The position numbers and the translations under genes were made by a program. From positions 248,001 to 312,000 of the forward strand of contig NZ_CP107020.1 of assembly GCF_025725725.1 (NCBI RefSeq): DNA of 64,000 nt, in the 5' to 3' direction. The stretch comes from Brachybacterium huguangmaarense. GTDB lineage: Bacteria; Actinomycetota; Actinomycetes; Actinomycetales; Dermabacteraceae. Under the pieces are notes generated by a model. That model made no database searches. It had not been told where the DNA came from and was given only the letters and a program-made list of their open reading frames with translations. Positions 29,931 to 37,619 of this stretch are shown here, one piece after another (the first letter of the stretch is position 1; every line of letters begins with the position of its first letter).

Positions 29931-30659
29931 GTGGCCGAGAGCTCGTCGATCGGTGCCCGGCTGCAGAGGTTCCTGACCGACCGCACCGCCTTCGCCGCGG
30001 TGCTGTTCACGGTCGTGCTCGCCTTCGTGCACCTGATGTCACTGAGCGCGTGGGACCCGCTGACCGCCAAGGCGATCCTCGACCACGTCGACGTCCCGGG
30101 GTTCCTCGTGAACCTCGCGGTCGTCTGCCTGCCCGAGCTCACGGCGGTCGCGCTGCTGTCCCTGCTGCTCGCGAGCACCGCCGACGGGCACGGCGAGCAG
30201 CCGGGGTTCAGCCGCACCCAGGGCATCGTGTTCGGCGCGGTCCTCGCCGTCGTCTACGTCGTGCTCGTGCCGCTGTCCACGGTCGCGCTGAGCGTCGTGG
30301 CCGGCCTCGTGGTCGTGGGCGTGGTCCTCGTGCGGCGTCGCCGGGGCGACCTGACGGGGCGCAGCGTCGCGGCGCTCGCCCTGCTGCTGTCGGCCGGGGC
30401 GACGCTCGTGGCCGCGGCGGTCGTCACGAGCCCCTGGCTGCCCTCGGAGACGATCACCTCCCACGAGGAGGACGCCGTCTACACCGCGTACGTGGTCGCG
30501 GAGGAGCGGCGCGAGTTCGTGCTGCTCCACGACCGCCCGCGCGTGGTCTCGATGGTCCAGATCGACGAGACCTCCCGGCAGCTGTGCACCCAGCCGAGCC
30601 CGTGGAGCCGGTCGGCCCTGCAGCTGCTCGTACCGCCGCGCTATCCGGCGTGCACGTGA
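29931..30659 (+). CDS. Multi-pass membrane protein of unknown function
   Basis: This 242-residue protein starts at GTG 29931, four bases after the ackA stop, so it is probably in the pta-ackA transcript. It has four hydrophobic segments (about 18-40, 57-80, 98-133 as one long or two short helices, 147-167), then an extracytoplasmic C-terminal domain of about 70 residues with EEDAVYTAYVVAEERREFVLL and a lone cysteine pair near the end. I do not recognise the family. Its 3' end overlaps the converging lacI gene by 19 bases. Confidence 0.68.
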   Translation: MAESSSIGARLQRFLTDRTAFAAVLFTVVLAFVHLMSLSAWDPLTAKAILDHVDVPGFLVNLAVVCLPELTAVALLSLLLASTADGHGEQPGFSRTQGIVFGAVLAVVYVVLVPLSTVALSVVAGLVVVGVVLVRRRRGDLTGRSVAALALLLSAGATLVAAAVVTSPWLPSETITSHEEDAVYTAYVVAEERREFVLLHDRPRVVSMVQIDETSRQLCTQPSPWSRSALQLLVPPRYPACT

Positions 30660-31684
30660 GGTGACGGCGCGGCCACCGAGTCGCGCACGACGACCGGCAT
30701 GGGGACCAGCTCGTCGGCGCGCGGACGGTCGCCGAGCAGCATCTCGACGCCGCGGCGCGCCATCTCCTCGTACGGCAGGTGCACCGTGGTGAGGCCCGGG
30801 CGCTGCAGGCTCGCGAGCACCTCGTTGTCGAACGACGCCACGGACATGTCCGCGGGGATGCGCAGCCCGCGCTCCGACAGCGCCTGGTAGACGCCGAACG
30901 CGACGCTGTCGTTGGCGGCGAGGATCGCGGTGACCTCGGGATGGGTGTCGATGAGGGCGTCGGTCCGCTCGAAGCCGTTCTCGGCGTCCCACGCCGAGGT
31001 CTCGACCAGCAGCTCCTCGACGCCCCGCTCCGCGAAGACCTCGTGGATCCCGGCGAAGCGATCGGGGATGGTGACCGAGTAGGTCGGGTCGTCCATGGCC
31101 GCCGCGAGCGGGCCGATCACGCCGACCCGGCGGTGGCCGGCGTCCAGGAGCAGCTCGGCGACGGCCCGTCCCGCGGCGTGCTCGTCGGGCAGCACCGAGG
31201 CGTGGCCGCTCGTGGTGCGCCCGTTGACGATCACGAGCGGCACCTCGACCCGGGAGGTGTCGGGGTCGATCAGGCGGGCGCTCATGAGGCCCAGCAGGAT
31301 GCCGTCGACGCGCCGGTCGACCATCTGCTCGATCGCCTCGTTGAGCTGGGCGGGGTCGCCGCCGGCCTCGGCCATCAGCACGGTGTGCTCATGGCCGCGG
31401 GCGGTGTCGAGGGTCCCGCGGATCATGTCCGAGGCGTGCCGCGTGAGGGTCACCTCGTCCGAGACGAAGCCGATCGTGCGGGTGGTCCCCAGGCGCAGGC
31501 TGCGGGCGGCGGGATTGGGGCGGTAGCCCATCTCCTCGGCCACGCTGCGCACGCGTCGGGCGGCCTCCTCCGAGAGTCGGGAGCCGGGCCGGTCGTTGAG
31601 GATCATGCTGACCGCGGCCTTGGACATGCCCGCCCGGTCCGCGACGTCCGCGAGCGTCGGAGCCCGACTCCTCCGCTTGCCCAT
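30641..31684 (-). CDS. LacI-family regulator of the adjacent GH32 gene
   Basis: The 347-residue protein has a LacI DNA-binding domain (PTLADVADRAGMSKAAVSMILNDRPGSRLSEEAARRV, hinge RPNPAARSLR) and a periplasmic-binding-protein-like sugar domain with ILAANDSVAFGVYQAL near 255. ATG 31684 has GAGGAG upstream. It is divergent from a GH32 glycosidase gene with palindromes in the shared intergenic region, so it likely represses GH32 and itself in response to a fructose-containing sugar; that ligand is inferred from the target. Confidence 0.9.
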   Translation of the reverse strand: MGKRRSRAPTLADVADRAGMSKAAVSMILNDRPGSRLSEEAARRVRSVAEEMGYRPNPAARSLRLGTTRTIGFVSDEVTLTRHASDMIRGTLDTARGHEHTVLMAEAGGDPAQLNEAIEQMVDRRVDGILLGLMSARLIDPDTSRVEVPLVIVNGRTTSGHASVLPDEHAAGRAVAELLLDAGHRRVGVIGPLAAAMDDPTYSVTIPDRFAGIHEVFAERGVEELLVETSAWDAENGFERTDALIDTHPEVTAILAANDSVAFGVYQALSERGLRIPADMSVASFDNEVLASLQRPGLTTVHLPYEEMARRGVEMLLGDRPRADELVPMPVVVRDSVAAPSPHVHAG

Positions 31685-31727
31685 CGCGTCTCCTCACGCC
31701 GTCCGACCGGACCACCCTATCGGTCGT

Positions 31728-31745
31728 TGCTGAATTGTTTCAGCA
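31728..31745. promoter_or_regulatory. Candidate LacI operator near lacI
   Basis: TGCTGAA-TTGT-TTCAGCA has perfect seven-base arms. It lies about 45 bases upstream of the lacI start and could serve autoregulation. Confidence 0.5.
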
Positions 31746-31751
31746 GACCTC

Positions 31752-31780
31752 TTGTCGGGGGTCGCGGCCGGGGTTAGCAT
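31752..31780 (+). promoter_or_regulatory. Promoter of the GH32 gene
   Basis: TTGTCG (31752-31757) and TAGCAT (31775-31780) are 17 bases apart. The predicted start of transcription falls at the edge of the downstream palindrome. Confidence 0.55.
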
Positions 31781-31786
31781 GAACGC

Positions 31787-31802
31787 GCTAAATGCATTTA
31801 GC
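31787..31802. promoter_or_regulatory. LacI-type operator at the GH32 transcription start
   Basis: GCTAAATGCATTTAGC is a perfect 16-base palindrome, AT-rich in a GC-rich genome, beginning six bases after the -10 box. Its position predicts steric repression of GH32. Confidence 0.72.
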
Positions 31803-31869
31803 ATCCAGGACCGAGGCTCGCCGCTCCGCGAGGGCCTGACCGCGGGCGCCGGGAAGTGACGTCCCCGGC

Positions 31870-33384
31870 ATGACCGCACCGACCGCCACGTCCGCCGGAG
31901 AGGATGGCATGCACTTCCGGACCCGCCGCAACTGGTTGAGCGACCCCAACGGGCTCGTCGTCCACCGCGGTCGCCACCACCTGTTCTTCCAGCACAACCC
32001 CGACGGGGTCGAGCACCGCGAGATGAGCTGGGGCCATGCCTCGAGCGCCGATCTCGTGCACTGGGAGGAGCATCCGGTGGCGATCCGGGCGACCCCGCAG
32101 ATCCAGATCTACTCCGGATCCGCCGTCGTCGACCACGCCAATGCGAGCGGGCTCGGGACCGCCGACTCTCCGGCGCTCGTGGCGGTCTTCACCGCCTCGG
32201 CCCGGGACCGGGCCCACCAGGCGCAGGCCCTCGCCTACAGCACCGCCGAGGGCCTGACCTGGCGCCTGTACGAGGGCAACCCCGTGCTCGACCGCGGCTC
32301 GAGCGACTTCCGCGACCCCAAGGTGTTCCGCTACGAGGGCCCCGCCGGCTCGTACTGGGTCATGGTCGCGGTCGAGGCGCACGAGCGCAGGGTCGTGCTC
32401 TACCGCTCCGACGACCTCCTGGCATGGAGCTACCTGTCCTCGTACGGCCCTCGCGGCGCCGTGGGCGGGGTCTGGGAGTGCCCCGACCTGTTCCCGCTCG
32501 CTGTCGACGGCGCGGCCGACGACGTGCGCTGGGTGCTGCTCATCAGCCTGTGCCCCGGCGGCATCGCGGGCGGCTCGGGCACGCAGTACGTGGTCGGCGA
32601 CTTCGACGGCGTGACCTTCACGCCCGACGATCCCCCGCCCGTGGGCGACCCGCGGCTCGCGCCCTCGCGCGAGCAGCTCGAGCGCCTCGACTGGCTCGAC
32701 CACGGCCCCGACTGCTACGCGGGCGTCACGTTCTGGGGTCTCGCGGACGCGGACCGCACGCTCATCGCCTGGATGAGCAAATGGGACTACGCGCGGGAGC
32801 TCCCCGTCTCCGAGGCGGCCCCCCAGCGCGGCCGCATGACGCTGCCGCGCCGTCTCGCGCTCACGCGGCACGCGGGCCGGCCCGTCCTGCGCCAGGAGGT
32901 CGCGGCGCCGCCCACGAGCCCCGTCGCACGCCATCGGGTGCGCGACCTCACGGCCCCCGGGACCGTCACGACGGACCTCCCGGCGAGCGCCAGGCTCGAC
33001 GTGCGTCTCGAGCTCGAGGCCGGCACGTCGTGCTCCCTCGTGCTCGGCGCCGACGGATCCGACGGGGCCGACGGGATCGTCCTGACCTACGACGCGGCGG
33101 CCTCGCGCGTGCGCATCGAGCGGCCGCTGCCCGCGCCGCCGGCCGCCGGCGGCGAGATCCCCGCCTCGTTCGCCGGGGCGTGGACGATGCCGCTGGACGG
33201 CGGCCCTGCCCAGAGCTGGACGCTGTGGCTCGACGACGGCACGCTCGAGCTGTTCGCCGACGACGGGACGCGTGTGCTGACGTGCCTGACCGGGCACGAG
33301 GCCGCGAGCTCGCTGCGGTGCGAGCCCGGCCCGGGCGCCGTCGTGTCCCTCGAGGCGGTCGTGAGCACCCTCGCCGAGCTCTGA
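31870..33384 (+). CDS. GH32 family fructosidase (sucrose/levan-type hydrolase)
   Basis: This 504-residue enzyme has the three GH32 active-site motifs: RNWLSDPNG near 20 (nucleophile aspartate), SSDFRDPKVF near 145 (transition-state aspartate) and WECPDLFPL near 203 (acid/base glutamate). A five-blade propeller is followed by a C-terminal beta-sandwich (about 350-500). There is no signal peptide, so it acts on imported sucrose or short fructo-oligosaccharides. ATG 31870 gives a short leader; an internal ATG at 31909 is the alternative. It is under the divergent LacI. Confidence 0.92.
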   Translation: MTAPTATSAGEDGMHFRTRRNWLSDPNGLVVHRGRHHLFFQHNPDGVEHREMSWGHASSADLVHWEEHPVAIRATPQIQIYSGSAVVDHANASGLGTADSPALVAVFTASARDRAHQAQALAYSTAEGLTWRLYEGNPVLDRGSSDFRDPKVFRYEGPAGSYWVMVAVEAHERRVVLYRSDDLLAWSYLSSYGPRGAVGGVWECPDLFPLAVDGAADDVRWVLLISLCPGGIAGGSGTQYVVGDFDGVTFTPDDPPPVGDPRLAPSREQLERLDWLDHGPDCYAGVTFWGLADADRTLIAWMSKWDYARELPVSEAAPQRGRMTLPRRLALTRHAGRPVLRQEVAAPPTSPVARHRVRDLTAPGTVTTDLPASARLDVRLELEAGTSCSLVLGADGSDGADGIVLTYDAAASRVRIERPLPAPPAAGGEIPASFAGAWTMPLDGGPAQSWTLWLDDGTLELFADDGTRVLTCLTGHEAASSLRCEPGPGAVVSLEAVVSTLAEL

Positions 33385-33417
33385 GGGCTCGAGCCCGAGG
33401 TCCGGGATCCCCCTCAG
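33381..33417. terminator. Hairpin with both stop codons of convergent GH32 and GNAT genes
   Basis: CTGAGGG (33381-33387) pairs with CCCTCAG (33411-33417); each arm contains one gene's stop codon. A second small stem (GGGCTCGAGCCC) lies just inside. Confidence 0.5.
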
Positions 33418-33986
33418 GCGGCGAGGGCGGCGAGACGCGCCTCGAGGCCCTCGCGCACCGCGGGCCACTCCTCGGCGATCACCGAGAAGTAGTCGACGTC
33501 GGCGACCGTGCCGTCGGCCGCGGGCCGGAAGCGCCGCAGGGTCCCCTCGAAGGTCGCGCCGAGGCGCGCGATCGCGCGGTGCGAGCGCGTGTTGCGATGG
33601 TCGCAGCGCAGGGCGACGCGTCCCACGCCGAGCTCGCCGAAGGCGTGCTCCAGGAGCAGCAGCTTGCAGGCGGGGTTCACGTCGGTGGCCCAGACCTGGC
33701 GCGCGTAGATCGTGGAGCCGATCTCGGCACGCAGCTGCGGCACGATCCCGTACAGGGTCGTGCGGCCCACGAAGCGGCCGTCCTTCTCGACGGCGAAGGC
33801 GAGCACGTCGGGGGCGGCGATGAGGGCGCCGAGCACGTCGGCCATGCCCTCGTCGCTCGTGGGCAGCGGCTCGGCGTTGCCCCGCCACATCGCCTCGTCG
33901 GACAGCGCGCGCAGGGCGGCCCCGTCGGCCCGCTCGAGCGGGCGCACGGTGACGGCGCCGCACGTGCGGCGGATGGTGTGCTGCAT
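33414..33986 (-). CDS. GNAT N-acetyltransferase (RimJ/RimL-like)
   Basis: This 190-residue protein has the single-domain RimJ/RimL-type pattern: VTVRPLERADGAAL at the start, TTLYGIVPQLRAEIGSTIYARQVWATDVNPACKLLLLEHAF near 76 (acetyl-CoA site) and RVALRCDHRNTRSHRAIARLGATFEGTLRRFR near 122. The family acetylates ribosomal protein N-termini or small molecules; the substrate here is unknown. GGAG precedes the ATG. Confidence 0.88.
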   Translation of the reverse strand: MQHTIRRTCGAVTVRPLERADGAALRALSDEAMWRGNAEPLPTSDEGMADVLGALIAAPDVLAFAVEKDGRFVGRTTLYGIVPQLRAEIGSTIYARQVWATDVNPACKLLLLEHAFGELGVGRVALRCDHRNTRSHRAIARLGATFEGTLRRFRPAADGTVADVDYFSVIAEEWPAVREGLEARLAALAA

Positions 33987-34022
33987 CGTCTCCTCGGTTC
34001 CCTCCGCGGACGCGGCCGTGCC

Positions 34023-35135
34023 TCAGACGGTCGTGATGACCTCGACCCGCTGGAACTCCTTGAGGTCGGTGTAGCCGGTGGTCGCCATGGCGTGCCGCAG
34101 CGCGCCCACCAGGTTGGTGGTGCCGTCGGCGGAGATGCCCGGCCCGAACAGGATCTGCTCGAGGGGCGCGACCGTGCCGACCTCGACGCGGTGTCCGCGC
34201 GGGAGGGCCGGGTGGTGGGCCTCGGAGCCCCAGTGGTAGCCCTGGCCGGGGGCGTCGGTGCTGCGCGCGAGCGCGGCGCCCACCATGAGGCCGTCGGCGC
34301 CGCAGCCGATCGCCTTGACGAGGTCGCCCGAGCGGCCCAGACCGCCGTCGGCGATCACGTGCACGTAGCGTCCGCCGGACTCGTCCATGTAGTCGCGCCG
34401 CGCGGCGGCGACGTCGGCGACGGCCGTCGCGAGCGGCACGGAGATGCCGAGGGTCTCGCGCGTGGTCTGCGAGGCTCCCCCGCCGAAGCCGACGAGCACG
34501 CCCGCGGCGCCCGTGCGCATGAGGTGCAGGGCGGCCGTGTAGGTCGCGCAGCCGCCGACGATGACCGGCACGTCGAGCTCGTAGATGAAGCGCTTGAGGT
34601 TCAACGGCTCGCGGTTGCCCGAGACGTGCTCGGCCGAGACCGTGGTGCCGCGGATGAAGAAGAGGTCCACCCCGGCGTCGACGACGGTCTTCCACAGCTC
34701 CTGGGTGCGCTGGGGCGAGAGGGAGCCGGCGGCGGTCACGCCCGCGTCGCGCAGCTGACGGATCCTCGCGGTGATGAGCTCGGGCTTGATCGGCTCGGAG
34801 TACACGTCGCGGAGGGTCTCGATGACGTCCTCGCCCGAGGCCTCGGCGATGCGGCGCAGCTGCACGTCGGCGTCCTCGTAGCGCGTCCACACGCCCTCGA
34901 GGTCCAGCACGCCCAGCCCGCCCAGGCGGCCCAGCTCGATCGCCGTCTCGGGCGACATGAGGGAGTCCATGGGGGCGGCGAAGATCGGGATGTCGAAGTG
35001 GTAGGCGTCGACCTGCCACTGGGTCGACACGTCCTCCGGGTCTCGCGTGCGCCGCGAGGGCACCACGGCCACGTCGTCGAGGCCGTAGCCGCGACGGCCT
35101 CCCTTGTTGCGTCCGATCTCGATCTCGCTCATCAC
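34023..35135 (-). CDS. guaB3: GuaB3-family IMP dehydrogenase-related protein
   Basis: This 370-residue protein lacks CBS domains and matches the GuaB3 group common in actinobacteria. YGLDDVAVVPSRRTRDPEDV near 16 and DIPIFAAPMDSLMSPETAIELGRLGGLGVL near 47 open the barrel, with IADGGLGRSGDLVKAIGCGADGLMVGAALARS near 262. Recent work on other GuaB3 proteins suggests GMP-reductase-like chemistry, but I cannot confirm this here. A TAGACT box six bases before GTG 35135 supports that codon rather than ATG 35132. Confidence 0.92.
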   Translation of the reverse strand: MMSEIEIGRNKGGRRGYGLDDVAVVPSRRTRDPEDVSTQWQVDAYHFDIPIFAAPMDSLMSPETAIELGRLGGLGVLDLEGVWTRYEDADVQLRRIAEASGEDVIETLRDVYSEPIKPELITARIRQLRDAGVTAAGSLSPQRTQELWKTVVDAGVDLFFIRGTTVSAEHVSGNREPLNLKRFIYELDVPVIVGGCATYTAALHLMRTGAAGVLVGFGGGASQTTRETLGISVPLATAVADVAAARRDYMDESGGRYVHVIADGGLGRSGDLVKAIGCGADGLMVGAALARSTDAPGQGYHWGSEAHHPALPRGHRVEVGTVAPLEQILFGPGISADGTTNLVGALRHAMATTGYTDLKEFQRVEVITTV

Positions 35136-35141
35136 CCGGGC

Positions 35142-35147
35142 AGTCTA
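35142..35147 (-). promoter_or_regulatory. -10 box, leaderless GTG start of guaB3
   Basis: On the minus strand TAGACT ends six bases before GTG 35135 and nine before ATG 35132, matching the guaA arrangement exactly. Confidence 0.55.
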
Positions 35148-35190
35148 TCGACGCCCTCGACGCCCGCCGCCCGGCTGATCACGGGCTGGC

Positions 35191-35967
35191 TCACAGCGGC
35201 CACACCGTGACCACGTCCCCCGGCTTGCCCTTGCGGCGCAGGAACTCGTTGAAGTTCTCCGCCCAGTCGCGATGGAGCGCGATCTGGCGCTGGTGCACCT
35301 CGGCGAGCTCGGCGGCGGCGAGGTCCGGGTTGCGCCCGATGATGCCGCGCAGCACGTCGAGGGTCGCGGAGACGTCGACGTCGGCGGTGTGGAGGCGGCC
35401 GTCCTGGACCACGCCGTACACATCGCACAGGTCGGTCAGGGTGCGCTTGCCCTTGCGGAACCGGTCGAGCCCGCGATCGAGCACGAGCGGGTCCACGACG
35501 GGCGCGATGTCGTGGCCCAGCCGCTCGGCGAGCAGGGGCAGGCCCAGGCGGGCCAGCTCGGCCTCGAGGATCTGCAGGTCGAAGCTCGCGTTGAAGGCGA
35601 CCACGGGGATGCCGCGGCCGAGCGCGTCGGCGAGCGCGTCCGCGACCTCGTCGAGCGCCTCGCGCGGGGCCATGCCGTAGGTGCGGGCGTGCTCGGTCGA
35701 GATCCCGTGCACGGCGCTCGCGGCGGGCGGGATGTCGATGCCGGGGTCGATGAGCCACGTCGCGACCGTCTCCGCGGCGCGGCCGGGACCGGCGGAGTGC
35801 ACGAGCGCCGCCGTCACGATGCGGTCCTCGCGCACGTTCGTGCCCGTCGTCTCGGTGTCGAAGCCCAGCAGCGGGGCGCTCGTCCATCCGACCGGGAAGC
35901 CGACAGGGGCGACCGCCGCGACCGGGGCGGAGGCGTCGGGTCGTGCGGCCTGATCGGTGCTCGTCAT
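35191..35967 (-). CDS. DnaQ-like 3'-5' exonuclease
   Basis: This 258-residue protein carries a DEDDh exonuclease domain: exonuclease motif I LGFDTETTGTNVREDRIV near 33, VHGIST near 85, motif II VAFNASFDLQILEAEL near 120, and motif III HTADVDVSATL near 194. It probably acts as a nuclease in DNA or RNA processing; no polymerase partner is adjacent. A C-terminal region with HRDWAENFNEFLRRKGKP follows. The start ATG 35967 follows a leaderless-type box. Confidence 0.87.
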   Translation of the reverse strand: MTSTDQAARPDASAPVAAVAPVGFPVGWTSAPLLGFDTETTGTNVREDRIVTAALVHSAGPGRAAETVATWLIDPGIDIPPAASAVHGISTEHARTYGMAPREALDEVADALADALGRGIPVVAFNASFDLQILEAELARLGLPLLAERLGHDIAPVVDPLVLDRGLDRFRKGKRTLTDLCDVYGVVQDGRLHTADVDVSATLDVLRGIIGRNPDLAAAELAEVHQRQIALHRDWAENFNEFLRRKGKPGDVVTVWPL

Positions 35968-35974
35968 GCAGGCC

Positions 35975-35980
35975 ACCCTA
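35975..35980 (-). promoter_or_regulatory. -10 box, leaderless start of the exonuclease gene
   Basis: On the minus strand TAGGGT ends seven bases before ATG 35967 with no ribosome binding site. Confidence 0.5.
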
Positions 35981-36104
35981 GAGCGCCCCTCCGACGGACG
36001 GGCGCCTCGCGCCTCGCGACGGCTGGGGCGCGGGGCCGTGCTCCTGACATGATGGACCCGACACACCACTGCGCTCGCGGGAGCGCCGAGCACGAGGAGG
36101 AGCC

Positions 36105-36872
36105 ATGTCTCAGCCGTACCAGGGCAACGACGGGACGCAGGGCGGCGGCTGGCAGCCCGCCCCGCCGCAGGGGGAGCCGTCGTACGGCCAGAGCTCGCCG
36201 TCCTACGGGCAGGGATCGCCCTCCAACGGGCAGAGCAGCGCGCCGTCCTACGGATCGCCGAACGCCGGGGGCGAGTACGGCCAGCAGGCCGGCGGCTACT
36301 CCTCCCCCGCGCCCGGCGGCTACGGCCAGTACCAGGCGCCCGTCAAGCGCAAGGGCCTCAAGCGCATCATCTTCGGCATCATCGCGATGGTGCTCGGCGG
36401 CATCGGCGTGATCGTGGGCGCGATCCTCGGCGCCGTGTTCGGGCTGCTGTTCTCGCTCTCCTCGATCGGGGACAGCGCGACGGCCCTCGGCAACGGCGGC
36501 GAGGTGTCCGTGACGTCGGGCTCGTACGTGGTCGCGGTGCCCTCCTCGGACAGCGGCGCCACGTGCACCACGACGGGCGACCCCGCCTCCTCGATCTCCA
36601 CGAGCCCGCAGAGCGGCGACCTCACCTTCACCTCCGGCGGCGACGAGTACGCGGTCGTCGACATGGTCACCGCCTCGGGCGACGCGCACGTGTCGGTCAC
36701 CTGCACGGGCTCCGAGAACGTCGTGATCGCCCCGCTCTCGGCGGGCGGCATGATCGGCGGCTTCTTCGTCGGCGTCGGCCTGCCGGCCCTGCTCGGCATC
36801 GTCGGCCTGATCCTGCTGATCTGGGGCATCGTCGCCCGCGTCCGCTCCGGTCGCGCGGCGCGCGGCGCCTGA
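36105..36872 (+). CDS. Membrane protein with Gly/Gln/Ser/Tyr-rich N-terminus
   Basis: The first ~80 residues are a low-complexity tail rich in G, Q, S, P and Y with repeats of the SYGQ/SPSYGQ type, ending in a basic VKRKGLKR. A hydrophobic segment (about 88-115) follows, then an extracytoplasmic domain of about 90 residues with two cysteines (ATCTTTGDP and VTCTGSEN), then a second membrane segment near 208-236. Many actinobacterial membrane proteins share this layout, but I cannot assign a function. GAGGAG precedes ATG 36105. Confidence 0.75.
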   Translation: MSQPYQGNDGTQGGGWQPAPPQGEPSYGQSSPSYGQGSPSNGQSSAPSYGSPNAGGEYGQQAGGYSSPAPGGYGQYQAPVKRKGLKRIIFGIIAMVLGGIGVIVGAILGAVFGLLFSLSSIGDSATALGNGGEVSVTSGSYVVAVPSSDSGATCTTTGDPASSISTSPQSGDLTFTSGGDEYAVVDMVTASGDAHVSVTCTGSENVVIAPLSAGGMIGGFFVGVGLPALLGIVGLILLIWGIVARVRSGRAARGA

Positions 36873-36890
36873 GCCGAACGCCCCGGTCCA

Positions 36891-36926
36891 CGACCGCCCC
36901 CGTGCCCTCCGGCGCGGGGGCGGTCG
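36891..36926 (+). terminator. Terminator between the membrane protein gene and tetR
   Basis: CGACCGCCCCCG pairs with CGGGGGCGGTCG around a 12-base loop, between two convergent genes. Confidence 0.75.
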
Positions 36927-36963
36927 CATGTCCGGGCGGAGCGAGCCGCCCCGCGCAGGGCCC

Positions 36964-37563
36964 TCAGCGGAGCGGCGCGTCGGGATCCAGCAGAGCGCCC
37001 ACGGACTCGACGAAGGCGTCGACGTCGCGACGGCCCGTGAGCGAGGCGCGCACCAGGAACCCCTGGGTCAGCGCCGTGAGCGCGGGTGCCGCGCGGCGTG
37101 CGCTCTCGGCGGGATCCTCACGCCCGATCTGGATGAACCAGGCGCGCAGATACGCGCCCACGCGCTCGTCGAGGGTCGAGAACACCACGAGCACGGCGTC
37201 GCGCATGCCCTCGTGCTGGACCGCCGCGGCCCAGACCTGGAGCAGGATCCCTCCCTCGAGGGCCTCCTGGGGCACCTCGCCCAGGAGGGCGCGGAGGATC
37301 TGGGAGGGCGGAGGGACCGGGCGGCGCCGGCTCAGCTCGGCGACCGCCTCGCTGTGGCTCTCGAGGGCGCGCATCGCGACGGCCAGGAGCAGCTCGTCCT
37401 TGCCCGCGAAGTACCCGTAGATCGCGCCCGCGGACAGGCCGGACTCCTCGCTCACATCGGCCATCGAGGTCTTCGCGAGCCCCTGGCGCCGCATGCACGT
37501 GATCATCGCGTCGACGATGCGCTGACGCTGCTGTGCGCGGCGGCTCTCGGTGATCCGGGGCAT
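36964..37563 (-). CDS. TetR-family transcriptional regulator
   Basis: The 199-residue protein has a TetR DNA-binding domain (RRAQQRQRIVDAMITCMRRQGLAKTSMADVSEESGLSAGAIYGYFAGKDELL). The start ATG 37563 is preferred over in-frame ATGs at 37575 and 37572, because TATGAT ends seven bases before it and covers them. It lies 57 bases downstream of the UvrA-like gene on the same strand. Its target is unknown; the UvrA-like gene is the nearest candidate. Confidence 0.86.
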   Translation of the reverse strand: MPRITESRRAQQRQRIVDAMITCMRRQGLAKTSMADVSEESGLSAGAIYGYFAGKDELLLAVAMRALESHSEAVAELSRRRPVPPPSQILRALLGEVPQEALEGGILLQVWAAAVQHEGMRDAVLVVFSTLDERVGAYLRAWFIQIGREDPAESARRAAPALTALTQGFLVRASLTGRRDVDAFVESVGALLDPDAPLR

Positions 37564-37570
37564 GCCGAGC

Positions 37571-37585
37571 ATCATAGCGAACGCT
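37571..37585 (-). promoter_or_regulatory. Promoter/operator of the tetR gene
   Basis: On the minus strand TATGAT (37571-37576) is a near-ideal -10 box seven bases before ATG 37563. AGCGAACGCT (37576-37585), with AGCG/CGCT arms, overlaps its upstream edge and may be an autoregulatory site. Confidence 0.45.
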
Positions 37586-37619
37586 CATTCTGCTTGACAG
37601 GCGGGCCGGGCGCCTCCGA

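Noticed and set aside
37594-37599. TTGACA between the tetR and UvrA-like genes as a plus-strand promoter
   Set aside because: No -10 at proper spacing, and there is no plus-strand gene downstream.
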